Positions 1 through 7,132 of a stretch of 64,000 nt of DNA are shown here, in pieces (position 1 is the stretch's first letter; each line of letters starts with the position of its first letter). Source of the stretch: a virus; IMG/VR virus record IMGVR_UViG_3300028837_002527, positions 1-64,000 of that record; one strand, 5' to 3'. A model generated the notes under the pieces. The model was not told the origin of the DNA. It worked only from the letters and a program-made list of their open reading frames with translations, and ran no database searches. Both the position numbers and the translations under genes were made by a program.

Positions 1-75
1 TTTTTTTTTCAAGCAGAAGACGGCATACGAGATAGCGTAGCGTCTCGTGGGCTCGGAGATGTGTATAAGAGACAG
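1..75. other. Illumina P7 / Nextera adapter (assembly artefact)
   Basis: Nine T residues are followed by the Illumina P7 flow-cell oligo (10-33), an 8-base index (34-41), the Nextera transposase adapter (42-56) and the 19-bp mosaic end (57-75). This is sequencing library material, not phage DNA. The index matches, from memory, Nextera i7 N709 in the adapter orientation. Phage sequence starts at about 76, so the contig end is a read end and not a natural genome terminus. Confidence 0.98.
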
Positions 76-323
76 ATTATATGGGGGATTATAAATAGAA
101 AAAAGGATTTTTTATGTCAGAGTCAAGTAAGTAGCAAATAAACAAATAGATATTAGAAAAATAGGTATTAGCTAATAAAATATTAACCATATGTGTATTA
201 GCTCTTGTGCATTGTTATAAGGTTTTATAGGAAACAAATAATTTCGTAGTGTTTGGGTATAGTGTGTCTCTTTATATAGAATATTATAGAATAATTATTT
301 TCTTTTTGAGAAAGGAGCAAGTA
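76..323. other. Leader region without a gene
   Basis: AT-rich sequence with no long ORF. A 6-codon ATG frame at about 114 is too short to call. The segment just before the first gene (about 270-310) resembles the leader at 6058-6105: both have TATAGAATAT-type inverted repeats followed by a T-rich tract and an AAGGAG site. I see no confident sigma70 hexamer pair. Confidence 0.4.
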
Positions 324-548
324 ATGAGTAAAGAAATAATTACAAACTTACTTGGTAATCCAGTTAAAATCGTTGTGGGATATAACGACTACATTGGAAA
401 AGTAGGATTTGTTAGAACAATCTTTCAGGACAATGATGGAAACATAAAACTTCATATTGATATTAAGAAAGAATGTCTTATTGAAGTTTATGCAACAAAT
501 GTATCTGTTTGTCCTGTTATTGAATCAAAGCCCATAGATAAACTATGA
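324..548 (+). CDS. Small hypothetical protein
   Basis: A 74-residue protein of alternating beta-type segments (NPVKIVVGYNDYIGKVGFVR and IKLHIDIKKECLIEVYATNV), consistent with a small beta barrel. I recognise no family. The start at 324 is chosen over an in-frame ATG at 249 because AAAGGAG at 311-317 is ideally spaced for it and the longer N-terminus is untypical. First complete gene of the contig. Confidence 0.75.
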   Translation: MSKEIITNLLGNPVKIVVGYNDYIGKVGFVRTIFQDNDGNIKLHIDIKKECLIEVYATNVSVCPVIESKPIDKL

Positions 549-560
549 AAGGAGAAACAA

Positions 561-668
561 ATGATAAAATCAAGTATTATATTTGTCCCTTTGTATGCTA
601 TTTGTTTCATACTTGAAATAGGACGGATATTTTGTGTAACTATAACATGTTTATATAAGTTAATTAGA
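561..668 (+). CDS. Small hydrophobic protein
   Basis: A 35-codon frame with a strong AAAGGAG site a few bases upstream. The product is almost entirely one hydrophobic segment (IIFVPLYAICFILEIGRIF) with three cysteines, so it is probably a single-pass inner-membrane peptide. Below the usual length cut-off for gene calling. Function unknown. The ribosome binding site and spacing to the previous stop support translation. Confidence 0.5.
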
Positions 669-815
669 GATATAGTAATATCTCCTTGTTCATCTTACAA
701 GTTTACACGCATGTAAACAATATGAAGTATCTAAATCAGTATCAACATAAGCAAATGGTAGTGCTTATATAGGATAATAATGAAATGTTTTTAATCTTTA
801 ACAGAAGGGAAAGAC

Positions 816-1031
816 ATGAGTAACGGAAGAGCTCGAAGAATAGCCAAATGTGGTTATACATTTTTAGCACTTAGTAAAGTAAGTGCAGATAAGTTGTGTA
901 CCGAGAAACAAAAAAAACAATGCGAAAAAAGTAAGGAATGTATATTTGGAACGTGGGATGAAAAATATAAAAAGAATTATAGACAGTGTCGTCGTGTTAG
1001 AATTGTAGCTACAAAAGAATATGATTTGTAG
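816..1031 (+). CDS. Small basic cysteine-containing protein
   Basis: 71 residues, basic, with six cysteines (KCGYTF, KLCTEKQKKQCEKSKECIF, QCRRVR) that could bind zinc or form a compact cysteine fold. An AAGGGAAAG site precedes the ATG. No family recognised. Its place in the early accessory cluster suggests a host-interaction or regulatory role, but nothing in the sequence shows which. Confidence 0.7.
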   Translation: MSNGRARRIAKCGYTFLALSKVSADKLCTEKQKKQCEKSKECIFGTWDEKYKKNYRQCRRVRIVATKEYDL

Positions 1032-1048
1032 AAAGGATAGAGGAAAAA

Positions 1049-1510
1049 ATGTCAGATAGAAGAATTGATTTTGCAGAAGAAAGAAGGATAAAAGCTCTTA
1101 ATTGGAAAATACATAGATTAAGAGGTAAATGTCCTCACAACTTTAGAGCAGGAGAAAGTATAGGTTCAACTGAAGGAAATTGTATTTATTGTAATGCAAC
1201 TTTAAGTAAAGCAATGAAAGATTGGGAAGAAATTCCAGTCCTTACACGTAGGACTTATTGTTGGTATCCTAATTATACTAAAGATTTAAATGAGTGTATA
1301 GCAGCAGTAGATGATATTTACAAACAAGATTATACTATTAAAATCGTAAAAGATATTGATGATACTTTTTGTGCAGAGATACACAAGCCTATTCCAGAAG
1401 AGGAAGAAACGTATGAATGTGAAGAAGATTATTTAATAGAATGTTATTCCGGCTTTGGTAATAAAACACCGGCTGAAGCTTTAGCAATTGCACTTACAAA
1501 GGAGGAGTAA
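1049..1510 (+). CDS. Phage ABA-sandwich domain protein with zinc motif
   Basis: 153 residues. The N-terminal part has cysteines that look zinc-binding (KCPHNF ... CIYC, about 28-49). From about residue 72 it matches the small phage ABA-sandwich pattern as I know it: an aromatic start (YPNYTKDLNECIAAV), a central strand with CAEIH, and the terminal signature GNKTPAEALAIAL. That domain is common in phage early genes and has no known activity. Stop and next start overlap (TAATG). Confidence 0.7.
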   Translation: MSDRRIDFAEERRIKALNWKIHRLRGKCPHNFRAGESIGSTEGNCIYCNATLSKAMKDWEEIPVLTRRTYCWYPNYTKDLNECIAAVDDIYKQDYTIKIVKDIDDTFCAEIHKPIPEEEETYECEEDYLIECYSGFGNKTPAEALAIALTKEE

Positions 1511-1764
1511 TGCAAAAGAAAGAAACAAAAGTTTTTTGTGATTGTTGTGGCAATGAAATGACTGAAGATAGGCGTGCAACTATAGAATGTAACGTTGCTT
1601 TAAATATGATATTCACAATACGTGTAAATGTTACACTTCAAAGCGATGATGGAAAAAAACGTCATGCAGATTTATGTAAACGTTGTCGTAATGATGTGGC
1701 AGAACGTATTGCGGAAGAATTACTTATTGTGTATAAAGCAAAAGAAAGTAAAAAGAAGGAGTAG
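1510..1764 (+). CDS. Zinc-finger-like hypothetical protein
   Basis: 84 residues with a CDCC pair near residue 10 and a second CKRC pair near residue 55, a spacing typical of small zinc-binding phage proteins. Between them lie two beta-type segments (VALNMIFTIRVNVTLQ). A GGAGG site at 1501-1505 lies just before the ATG, which overlaps the previous stop by one base, so the two are translationally coupled. Function unknown. Confidence 0.75.
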   Translation: MQKKETKVFCDCCGNEMTEDRRATIECNVALNMIFTIRVNVTLQSDDGKKRHADLCKRCRNDVAERIAEELLIVYKAKESKKKE

Positions 1765-1766
1765 AA

Positions 1767-2117
1767 ATGGACTTTGATAAAATATTAGAAGAAATTTATT
1801 ATTGGATTATAATGTTAGGAAAGAGCATAAAGAAACAAGCAAAGGAATTAGAAGAAATAAATAAACATCCACAAAAAGGAGAAAGATATTTTTCAGGAGA
1901 CTCTAATAACCCTGCAACTAAAAGTAATTGGACTACTAAAAAAGCAAAGATAATTGTCTATCCTTGGACAGATAAAGATTTAGAATTTTGGAAAGGAGGA
2001 AAAAAGCCAAAAGGATTAATTTGTCCAAAGTGTAAAAGTAATAAATGGCTTATATCGGATGTTGGAATTCAATGTGTTGATTGTTCGTTTTTCTTTGATT
2101 GGAGTTTTTGGTATTAG
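1767..2117 (+). CDS. Hypothetical protein with C-terminal zinc ribbon
   Basis: 116 residues. The helical N-terminus (about 1-35) is followed by a polar linker. The C-terminus is a zinc ribbon with CPKC and CVDC knuckles separated by about 15 residues. Such ribbons bind nucleic acid or partner proteins. SD AAGGAG is directly upstream. No specific family is recognisable. Confidence 0.75.
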   Translation: MDFDKILEEIYYWIIMLGKSIKKQAKELEEINKHPQKGERYFSGDSNNPATKSNWTTKKAKIIVYPWTDKDLEFWKGGKKPKGLICPKCKSNKWLISDVGIQCVDCSFFFDWSFWY

Positions 2118-2191
2118 TATAGAAGAAATACAAAGTGAAATAAATGGACAATCACATTGGAAGGGTAACAATTACTGAAAGGAGTAAAATA

Positions 2192-2620
2192 ATGGAACAA
2201 ATCATTCAAAATCTGAAGCAGAAGTTGGAAGGGAAACAAAAGCTCCTTGACCAACAACGCAAAATGACAAACAAGACTGCAAGACAAGTTCATCGTATTG
2301 AAAAAGCACTTGAGGTACTTACTAAGGAGGACCCTCTTTTACCAAAGAAAAAGTTTGAAGTTAAATTAGAGAAATCAAAAAAGATTGGTCCTTTAAGTCC
2401 TGTTCAGCAAAAGATATTTAACTTTCTTGAATCACAAAATGGCGAATGGTGCACAGCAAAGACTATTCAAATACGAGCAGATATTAAGAGGGGTTCTGTT
2501 ACAAGTGCTCTTAATGTATTAATAAAGAAAAGTAGAGTAGAGTGTAAAGGACGGGGAGTACATTATTATCCACGTGTATATCGTATTATAGGAAGTAATA
2601 TATCGTATTATAGGAAGTAA
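2192..2620 (+). CDS. Winged-helix DNA-binding protein
   Basis: 142 residues. Residues 1-50 form a charged coiled coil. From about 74 a winged-helix pattern follows: helix 1 (SPVQQKIFNFLESQ), helix 2 (WCTAKTIQIRADI), recognition helix (RGSVTSALNVLIKKS), then a basic wing. Likely a transcriptional regulator. The start at 2192 has AAAGGAG at 2178-2184; an in-frame ATG at 2144 lacks one. The C-terminus is extended by a 22-bp tandem duplication (2579-2622). Confidence 0.75.
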   Translation: MEQIIQNLKQKLEGKQKLLDQQRKMTNKTARQVHRIEKALEVLTKEDPLLPKKKFEVKLEKSKKIGPLSPVQQKIFNFLESQNGEWCTAKTIQIRADIKRGSVTSALNVLIKKSRVECKGRGVHYYPRVYRIIGSNISYYRK

Positions 2621-2622
2621 TA
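2579..2622 (+). repeat. 22-bp perfect tandem duplication
   Basis: Bases 2579-2600 are repeated exactly at 2601-2622, spanning the 3' end of the winged-helix gene. The unit is not a multiple of three, so the second copy is read in another frame and supplies the terminal residues and the stop. This suggests a recent slip duplication that changed the C-terminus. Confidence 0.9.
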
Positions 2623-2655
2623 ATAGAGGATAAGTTGGAAGGAGAAAACTAACTA

Positions 2656-2904
2656 ATGATAATGAAACCAGAAATACCAGAAAAGATATATGATTTTGTT
2701 GTGTATTCTTGGGGTTTATATTATGCTTCGATTTGTACAAGTTTATCATTGAAAGAAACAGAAGAACGATTGAATATAGAACTTCCTACTGGAATAAAAT
2801 CACAGTGGAAAAAAGCTGAAGAGGACTTTCACACAGGACAATCTAATCCATGTCCATGTGAGAGATACCCTGAAACACACAAACATTACTTATTTGTATG
2901 TTAG
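2656..2904 (+). CDS. Hypothetical protein
   Basis: 82 residues with an aromatic N-terminal half (FVVYSWGLYYASI) and a short C-terminal CPC ... C segment. AAGGAG lies at 2639-2644. A second ATG six bases downstream is an alternative start. No family recognised. It ends a few bases before the next start, in the same operon-like run. Confidence 0.65.
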   Translation: MIMKPEIPEKIYDFVVYSWGLYYASICTSLSLKETEERLNIELPTGIKSQWKKAEEDFHTGQSNPCPCERYPETHKHYLFVC

Positions 2905-2912
2905 AAGGGATA

Positions 2913-3611
2913 ATGGGTTATTTAATTGAATTTACTTGTTGTAACTTTCATACTTGGCGGAGAGAATTTGATGTAATTGATTTTAAGGAATTACTTAACG
3001 TGTTGTGTCCAATTTGTAGTGACGAAGCCAATAAAATAGAATCTTTGGAATATGGTTTGAATGTTAATTTAAAAGAAAGGATAGTTATACCTGCTGGAAG
3101 AAGAATTAGTATAGTTGGTTTTAATTTTCAAAATTCTTCTAATTCAGTAAGTACAAGAGTAGACAGTAAGCAAAGAGATTTAGTGATGGGTAAGGTACAA
3201 GAAATTAAGGCATATGTGCAAGCATTGTTAGAACAAAGAAGAATAGGCGAAGTTACAAAAGTTCAATTAAACGTGTTGTTAGATGAATTAGCAAGTGAGA
3301 TTGTGGATGAATTGAAAATTAAGAGTAAAGATAAAGCAGCAATAGAAGCAAGATTGGATAGAGAAAAGTTAGAGCATTTGAGAAGTGGAATACAAAAAAT
3401 TATAAGAATGATAGGAGAAGGTGAATATTCATTTTCAGCTTCAACTGAATTAGTTAATATGCTTGGAGTGTTATTAAGAAATAGCAAACATATTCGTGAA
3501 ACACACAAGTCTGTAATTGAAAATGAAAATAAAGAAGGAAAAAAAGAAGTAGACATAGAAAAAAAGAAAAAGAAAATAAAAAGAATAATAGTAAGGAAAA
3601 ATGGAAGATGA
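2913..3611 (+). CDS. Hypothetical protein, N-terminal zinc knuckle and helical body
   Basis: About 232 residues. The N-terminus carries TCC and CPIC cysteines that could form a zinc site. The middle and C-terminal parts are long amphipathic helices. The last 25 residues are strongly basic (VDIEKKKKKIKRIIVRKN). The start at 2913 is preferred because AAGGG lies just upstream; 2898 in the same frame is possible. The basic tail resembles those on several other proteins here. Confidence 0.7.
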   Translation: MGYLIEFTCCNFHTWRREFDVIDFKELLNVLCPICSDEANKIESLEYGLNVNLKERIVIPAGRRISIVGFNFQNSSNSVSTRVDSKQRDLVMGKVQEIKAYVQALLEQRRIGEVTKVQLNVLLDELASEIVDELKIKSKDKAAIEARLDREKLEHLRSGIQKIIRMIGEGEYSFSASTELVNMLGVLLRNSKHIRETHKSVIENENKEGKKEVDIEKKKKKIKRIIVRKNGR

Positions 3612-3796
3612 AGAAAGGGCTTAAAAAAGGTGCACTTGTCACTTGTTACAGGTGGTATATGTTACGTCGTGTATATGGGCATGTAACGGCATATTTAGGT
3701 GATGGCGTGTGGGCAGTTACTGGAAATTTTGGGTTGGAATCCTTTTATGAGCCATCTATACGAGTTGTAAAAAAACCAAAGTGGAAGAATGACTGA
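3608..3796 (+). CDS. Small basic protein
   Basis: 62 residues, basic at both ends, with a beta-rich centre (YGHVTAYLGDGVWAVTGNF). The start overlaps the preceding stop (ATGA), indicating coupled translation. I do not recognise it. Confidence 0.6.
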   Translation: MKKGLKKGALVTCYRWYMLRRVYGHVTAYLGDGVWAVTGNFGLESFYEPSIRVVKKPKWKND

Positions 3797-3817
3797 TAAT
3801 GATGAGGAGGTGAAATA

Positions 3818-4336
3818 ATGGGAGAAAGACATAAAAACGATGATAAGACGATAAGGCTCTTTCGTGATGATTATCGTTTTTTATCTAATTTTCATATGCA
3901 CATGTTTTTTTATGGAAGATATAGATGCGCTTCAGCAGAGCATATTTATCAAGCTATGAAAGCACGATTGGAAAGAGATAAACAAAGAATTTTAAGACTT
4001 GGCACTCCTAAACTTGCAAAGATTGCAGGGCAATATACGAATTTAAAATGTCGAATGGATTGGGGAGAAGTTAAAGTTGATATAATGTATGGTATATTAA
4101 GAGCAAAGTTTAAAATACCAGTATTAAGAAAGAAATTAATTGATACATTTCCTAAAAAGCTGATAGAAGAAAACTGGTGGCATGATAATTTTTGGGGTAG
4201 ATGTACATGTAGTAAGTGTAAAAATAAAGGAAAGAATATGCTTGGAAAGCTATTAATGAAAGTAAGAGATAAAGTAATGAAAGTAAAAAAGAAAAAGAAA
4301 GTAAAAAGGAGGAAGAATGGAGAAGGAAAGAATTAA
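3818..4336 (+). CDS. NADAR (YbiA/DUF1768) family ADP-ribose glycosidase
   Basis: 172 residues. The NADAR fold covers about residues 13-155: FRDDYRFLSNFH, CASAEHIYQAMKA, a central MDWGEVKVDIMYGILRAKF, and the C-terminal WWHDNFWGRC with GKNMLGKLLMKVR. Family members cleave N-glycosidic bonds, and some NADAR proteins remove ADP-ribose from guanine placed by DarT-type toxins. In a phage this suggests defence reversal (inference). A basic tail (KKKKKVKRRK) follows the domain. A GAGGTGA site precedes the start. Confidence 0.8.
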   Translation: MGERHKNDDKTIRLFRDDYRFLSNFHMHMFFYGRYRCASAEHIYQAMKARLERDKQRILRLGTPKLAKIAGQYTNLKCRMDWGEVKVDIMYGILRAKFKIPVLRKKLIDTFPKKLIEENWWHDNFWGRCTCSKCKNKGKNMLGKLLMKVRDKVMKVKKKKKVKRRKNGEGKN

Positions 4337-4508
4337 AGAAGCTATTAGTGAAGCAAAATATTTTATTAGTAAAGCAGAATTAGCTATTAAAAAAATTAAT
4401 GAGGATTCACTTGTACTTATTTCAGGAAGTAAAGAGACTGCAGCATGTAAAAGAGCATCATTGGATTTGACAAGAACATTAGCAAAAATGAGGAGTACCA
4501 AAAGGTGA
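4317..4508 (+). CDS. Small helical protein
   Basis: 63 residues, predicted almost fully helical (ISEAKYFISKAELAIKK). It overlaps the end of the NADAR gene by 20 bases and has a GGAGGAAG site inside that gene. It may be a complete small protein or the N-terminal relic of the disrupted metallopeptidase that follows. Confidence 0.5.
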   Translation: MEKERIKEAISEAKYFISKAELAIKKINEDSLVLISGSKETAACKRASLDLTRTLAKMRSTKR

Positions 4509-4673
4509 AGAAACAATAATACACGAAGCTTTACATCTTGGTTTTGGAAATCATCCGTGGCCAATGGAAAAAAGTGGTCATTGGAGAGAATGTTTAAAAG
4601 AATGACTAAAGTATTAGAAGAACGCGGAATAGAAGTATCTATTAAAGAAACAAAGAAAAGGAGGAAAAAATGA
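4492..4673 (+). pseudogene. Frameshifted HExxH metallopeptidase fragment
   Basis: The frame open from 4492 to 4605 has no start codon but encodes EETIIHEALHLGFGNHPWP followed by EKSGHWREC: an HExxH zinc site with a downstream histidine, as in small SprT/M48-like peptidases. The continuation (RMTKVLEERGIEV) lies in the -1 frame from about 4590 to 4673. The conserved part is therefore split over two frames and lacks an N-terminus. Evolutionary decay or assembly indels are both possible. Confidence 0.6.
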
Positions 4674-4906
4674 AGAAATTATTATTGTTGGTAGTAAGTA
4701 TTGTATTACTGTCTGGATGTGGATTATTTAATACTTATGTGTATGATGAAGTAACAGTTAAAAATCTTAAAGTATTAAGAGGGATGTACATTACTGATAT
4801 TGAGAGAGCAAAACAGGGAAATCTTCCTGATGCTTTCTACAATGCTACATTAGAAGTTTTTGATTCATCTATAATAAGAGAAAAAGCCAAGAAAGGGGAT
4901 AAGTAA
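4670..4906 (+). CDS. Small lipoprotein
   Basis: 78 residues. A signal peptide (MKKLLLLVVSIVLLSGC) ends in a good lipobox, LSGC, with cysteine 17 as the lipidation site. The mature part is short, polar and helical. Next to holin-like and helical membrane proteins it could be part of the lysis cassette, for example an outer-membrane spanin subunit, or an exclusion lipoprotein. GGAGG is directly upstream. Confidence 0.75.
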   Translation: MKKLLLLVVSIVLLSGCGLFNTYVYDEVTVKNLKVLRGMYITDIERAKQGNLPDAFYNATLEVFDSSIIREKAKKGDK

Positions 4907-5271
4907 TGTCTTTAGAAGAAAAAATAGAAGATTTGGAAGATGTATTAACGGAAGAATTTCCATTTTTGTTAAATGGGTTAAGTGAATCACTTAAATCTCT
5001 TAAAGATAATGCTAAAGAAGTATCTGAAGAATTAAAAAGTAGATTGGAAGGATTAGCAGAGCAATCAATTCTTACATTGCAACAAGTTGCTAAAAAACAA
5101 ATAACAGAGGAGGATGGAAAAGAGATATTAAAAAGATTACGAATTGCATTTAATAATTATATTGATACAGCTCAAATTGAAGCAGGAAAAGCAATTGCAT
5201 CTAAATTTGAAAGTTTGATTGATGATGTATTAGTATTTGTTGGAAAATTAGTAATTGGTTTTATAGTATAA
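4906..5271 (+). CDS. Helical protein with C-terminal hydrophobic segment
   Basis: 121 residues. Residues 1-100 are charged amphipathic helices (DLEDVLTEEFPFLL ... LKSLKDNAKEVSEELKSRL). The last 16 residues are hydrophobic (DDVLVFVGKLVIGFIV), giving a tail-anchored topology. Its place between a lipoprotein and a holin-like gene hints at a role in membrane disruption or lysis timing. The start overlaps the preceding stop by one base. Confidence 0.65.
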   Translation: MSLEEKIEDLEDVLTEEFPFLLNGLSESLKSLKDNAKEVSEELKSRLEGLAEQSILTLQQVAKKQITEEDGKEILKRLRIAFNNYIDTAQIEAGKAIASKFESLIDDVLVFVGKLVIGFIV

Positions 5272-5281
5272 GGAGACACAC

Positions 5282-5656
5282 ATGGAATGGGTAGATATAG
5301 TAACAAAGTTAGTAGTAGCTATTGTAGTAACTGTTACTCCTATTGTTTGGGCATTAATTAAAAGGAAATTAAAACTTAATGAAGAAAACTGGAAAGGCGT
5401 TGTTAGAATTATAGAACAATCTGTTGAGGATGTTTATATAAATGTTGTGCGTGATTTAAAAAAGGCAAGTGCAGATGGAAAACTTACTAAGGAAGAAATT
5501 AAAGATTTACAAGAAAAGGCGTGGGTAATTGCTGAAAAAGTTGGAAGTGATAAGGGGATTGATTTAATTAAAGAATTTGCTAAAGTTGGCGGAAAAGAAT
5601 ATTTTCCTGTTTTAGTAAGTAAGGTTATTAGTGAAGTGAGAGGTAAAAGAAAGTGA
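5282..5656 (+). CDS. Holin-like membrane protein (LLH-type architecture)
   Basis: 124 residues. One N-terminal transmembrane segment (about 6-26, IVTKLVVAIVVTVTPIVWAL) is followed by a helical cytoplasmic domain (VVRIIEQSVEDVYINV ... SKVISEVRGK). This arrangement resembles the phage LL-H holin superfamily. A GGAGA site precedes the ATG. No endolysin is adjacent, so the assignment rests on architecture and context only. Confidence 0.55.
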   Translation: MEWVDIVTKLVVAIVVTVTPIVWALIKRKLKLNEENWKGVVRIIEQSVEDVYINVVRDLKKASADGKLTKEEIKDLQEKAWVIAEKVGSDKGIDLIKEFAKVGGKEYFPVLVSKVISEVRGKRK

Positions 5657-5898
5657 AATATAAAAGACCTGAAGAAACAAGGCTTATATGTCGTTTTTGT
5701 GGAAGTCTTATTTCTGAACAAAGGTGTAGGGCACTTATACGAGATAGGTGCCCTATATGTTCAAAGTGTGATGCTTTTATTCGTATTGATAATATTCTCA
5801 TTGCTTTAAGGGTTAAAAAGATTAAACTTACTTATGCACAATTTATTAAGTTATTTCCAATAAGAACACGTCCTATTCTCTTGAAGTTGATTCTTTGA
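5653..5898 (+). CDS. Zinc-ribbon hypothetical protein
   Basis: 81 residues starting at GTG, overlapping the preceding stop. CRFC near residue 13 and CPICSKC near residue 34 form a likely zinc ribbon. The C-terminal half is basic and hydrophobic. Function unknown. Confidence 0.65.
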   Translation: MKYKRPEETRLICRFCGSLISEQRCRALIRDRCPICSKCDAFIRIDNILIALRVKKIKLTYAQFIKLFPIRTRPILLKLIL

Positions 5899-5946
5899 TG
5901 GTATTTTGCCTCAAAATCATCATATGAGGACCCATAGGGCAAGATA

Positions 5947-5982
5947 GGGGAGCTTTGTCAGACCTATTGGTATGATGTAATG
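5947..5982 (-). promoter_or_regulatory. Copy D of the 36-nt dispersed motif (minus orientation)
   Basis: The reverse complement aligns without gaps to three other intergenic copies (44745-44780, 53776-53811, 54920-54955), sharing the ATCATACCA core and the AAGCTCCCC end. This copy is inverted relative to the genes and lacks the flanking left stem seen in the others. It lies in a 220-bp gap between 5898 and 6119. Confidence 0.65.
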
Positions 5983-6057
5983 GTATTGGATACATGTGAA
6001 CGTATAATGCGTTAGGATTAATATATTGTCACTTCTAATAAAACTTAAGGAATGGAT

Positions 6058-6090
6058 TTGTATAGAATATATATGTGGATTATATTCTAT
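6058..6090 (+). promoter_or_regulatory. Putative promoter overlapping a 10-bp inverted repeat
   Basis: TTGTAT (6058-6063) and TATATT (6081-6086) are separated by 17 bases, a plausible sigma70 pair. Bases 6062-6071 and 6081-6090 form a perfect 10-bp inverted repeat, followed by a T-rich tract, so the element could instead be an operator or a weak terminator. The next gene starts at 6119 with AAGGAGG at 6106-6112. Confidence 0.4.
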
Positions 6091-6118
6091 TTATTTTTTT
6101 CTTTTAAGGAGGCATAAA

Positions 6119-6358
6119 ATGGAAGAATTGTCAAAGAAACGTATTAAAAAATTAATTAAAGAAGCTCTTAAGGACGATAAGCTTCATAAAAGGTACAGGA
6201 ACTTAATAGAAAATCTCTTTAAAATCATTAAGGATTATTCTAATTTGGTACAAGGATTGTTTGAAGTACTTGAAGATGCAGGTTTAATGGACGAAAAGGA
6301 ATTACCAGAAAAAGAGTGGAAAGCTCCTACTTTCTATAACTCTGAGGACTTTGAATAG
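6119..6358 (+). CDS. Small acidic/basic helical protein
   Basis: 79 residues: a basic N-terminal helix (KKRIKKLIKEALKDDKLHKR), a hydrophobic-faced middle and an acidic C-terminus (DEKELPEKEW). AAGGAGG at 6106-6112 selects ATG 6119 over the upstream in-frame ATG at 6026. Not recognised. Confidence 0.65.
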   Translation: MEELSKKRIKKLIKEALKDDKLHKRYRNLIENLFKIIKDYSNLVQGLFEVLEDAGLMDEKELPEKEWKAPTFYNSEDFE

Positions 6359-6366
6359 GAGGTAAT

Positions 6367-7122
6367 ATGGAATCAAAATGGAGAACACTTGCAACTGCTT
6401 TTTTACTTCTTATTTTGTTAGTATTTATTACTAACTTTGTAGGATGTAAAAAAAGTAGCAGAAGTTCAAAAGGAAAAACAAATACTTCAACTAGTACTAG
6501 TTCTGGTACTGGAACGGGCACTGAAACAAATACAGGCACAAATACGAATTCCAATACTGGAACTAATACTGGGACTACATCTGGAACAGGAACTGCAACT
6601 TCTACTAATGGAGCAAGTGATTTAAAAGTTTTTTATGATGTAAGATTTAATAATGTATACGAGTTTGAGATTATTGCAGGAGTGGATATTAATTCTGATA
6701 ATTATACTGATTTTGGAATTAAGTATGATAAAGTTTGTACTTTTTATAGTGGGTTAGATAACTTTACAGAAATGTTAATGTTATTTCCACTAGATGAAAA
6801 TGGAAGTTTTATTTTATTGTTGGAAGAACCAGTTATATCAAGTCCTGTAGATGTAGATGGAGATTCAAAACCGGAATTTGTCATATATAATTACAATTCA
6901 ACTACGCTTGAAAGAACTTTAAAGATATATGATGCTGCTAATATGGTGATTAAGAGTGAAGTTGTAGTTGATTTAGGTTTGGACCATATGACTTACCGTT
7001 ATATGAAAATTGCAGATGTAAATGGAGATAGTGTGCATGATATAATTTATTGTTATTGTTACGATTATAGTGGAGATTCAAAACCTAATTCATGGAGAAT
7101 TATAATTTATAGCATAAAGTAA
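6367..7122 (+). CDS. Surface lipoprotein with FG-GAP-like calcium repeats
   Basis: 251 residues. A signal segment (about 8-27) ends at Cys27 in an imperfect lipobox (FVGC). A low-complexity Thr/Gly/Asn/Ser linker covers about 38-80. The C-terminal domain has three repeated acidic loops of FG-GAP/VCBS type (DINSDNYTDFGI, DVDGDSKPEFVI, DVNGDSVHDIIY), typical of calcium-bound beta-propeller blades. A phage lipoprotein displayed on the host surface suggests receptor masking or superinfection exclusion (inference). GAGG precedes the start. Confidence 0.7.
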   Translation: MESKWRTLATAFLLLILLVFITNFVGCKKSSRSSKGKTNTSTSTSSGTGTGTETNTGTNTNSNTGTNTGTTSGTGTATSTNGASDLKVFYDVRFNNVYEFEIIAGVDINSDNYTDFGIKYDKVCTFYSGLDNFTEMLMLFPLDENGSFILLLEEPVISSPVDVDGDSKPEFVIYNYNSTTLERTLKIYDAANMVIKSEVVVDLGLDHMTYRYMKIADVNGDSVHDIIYCYCYDYSGDSKPNSWRIIIYSIK

Positions 7123-7132
7123 AGGAGAAAAA

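Noticed and set aside
4590-4600. TTTAAAA slippery heptamer in the metallopeptidase relic
   Set aside because: A/T heptamers arise often by chance in this genome, the upstream frame has no start codon, and a second shift would also be needed.
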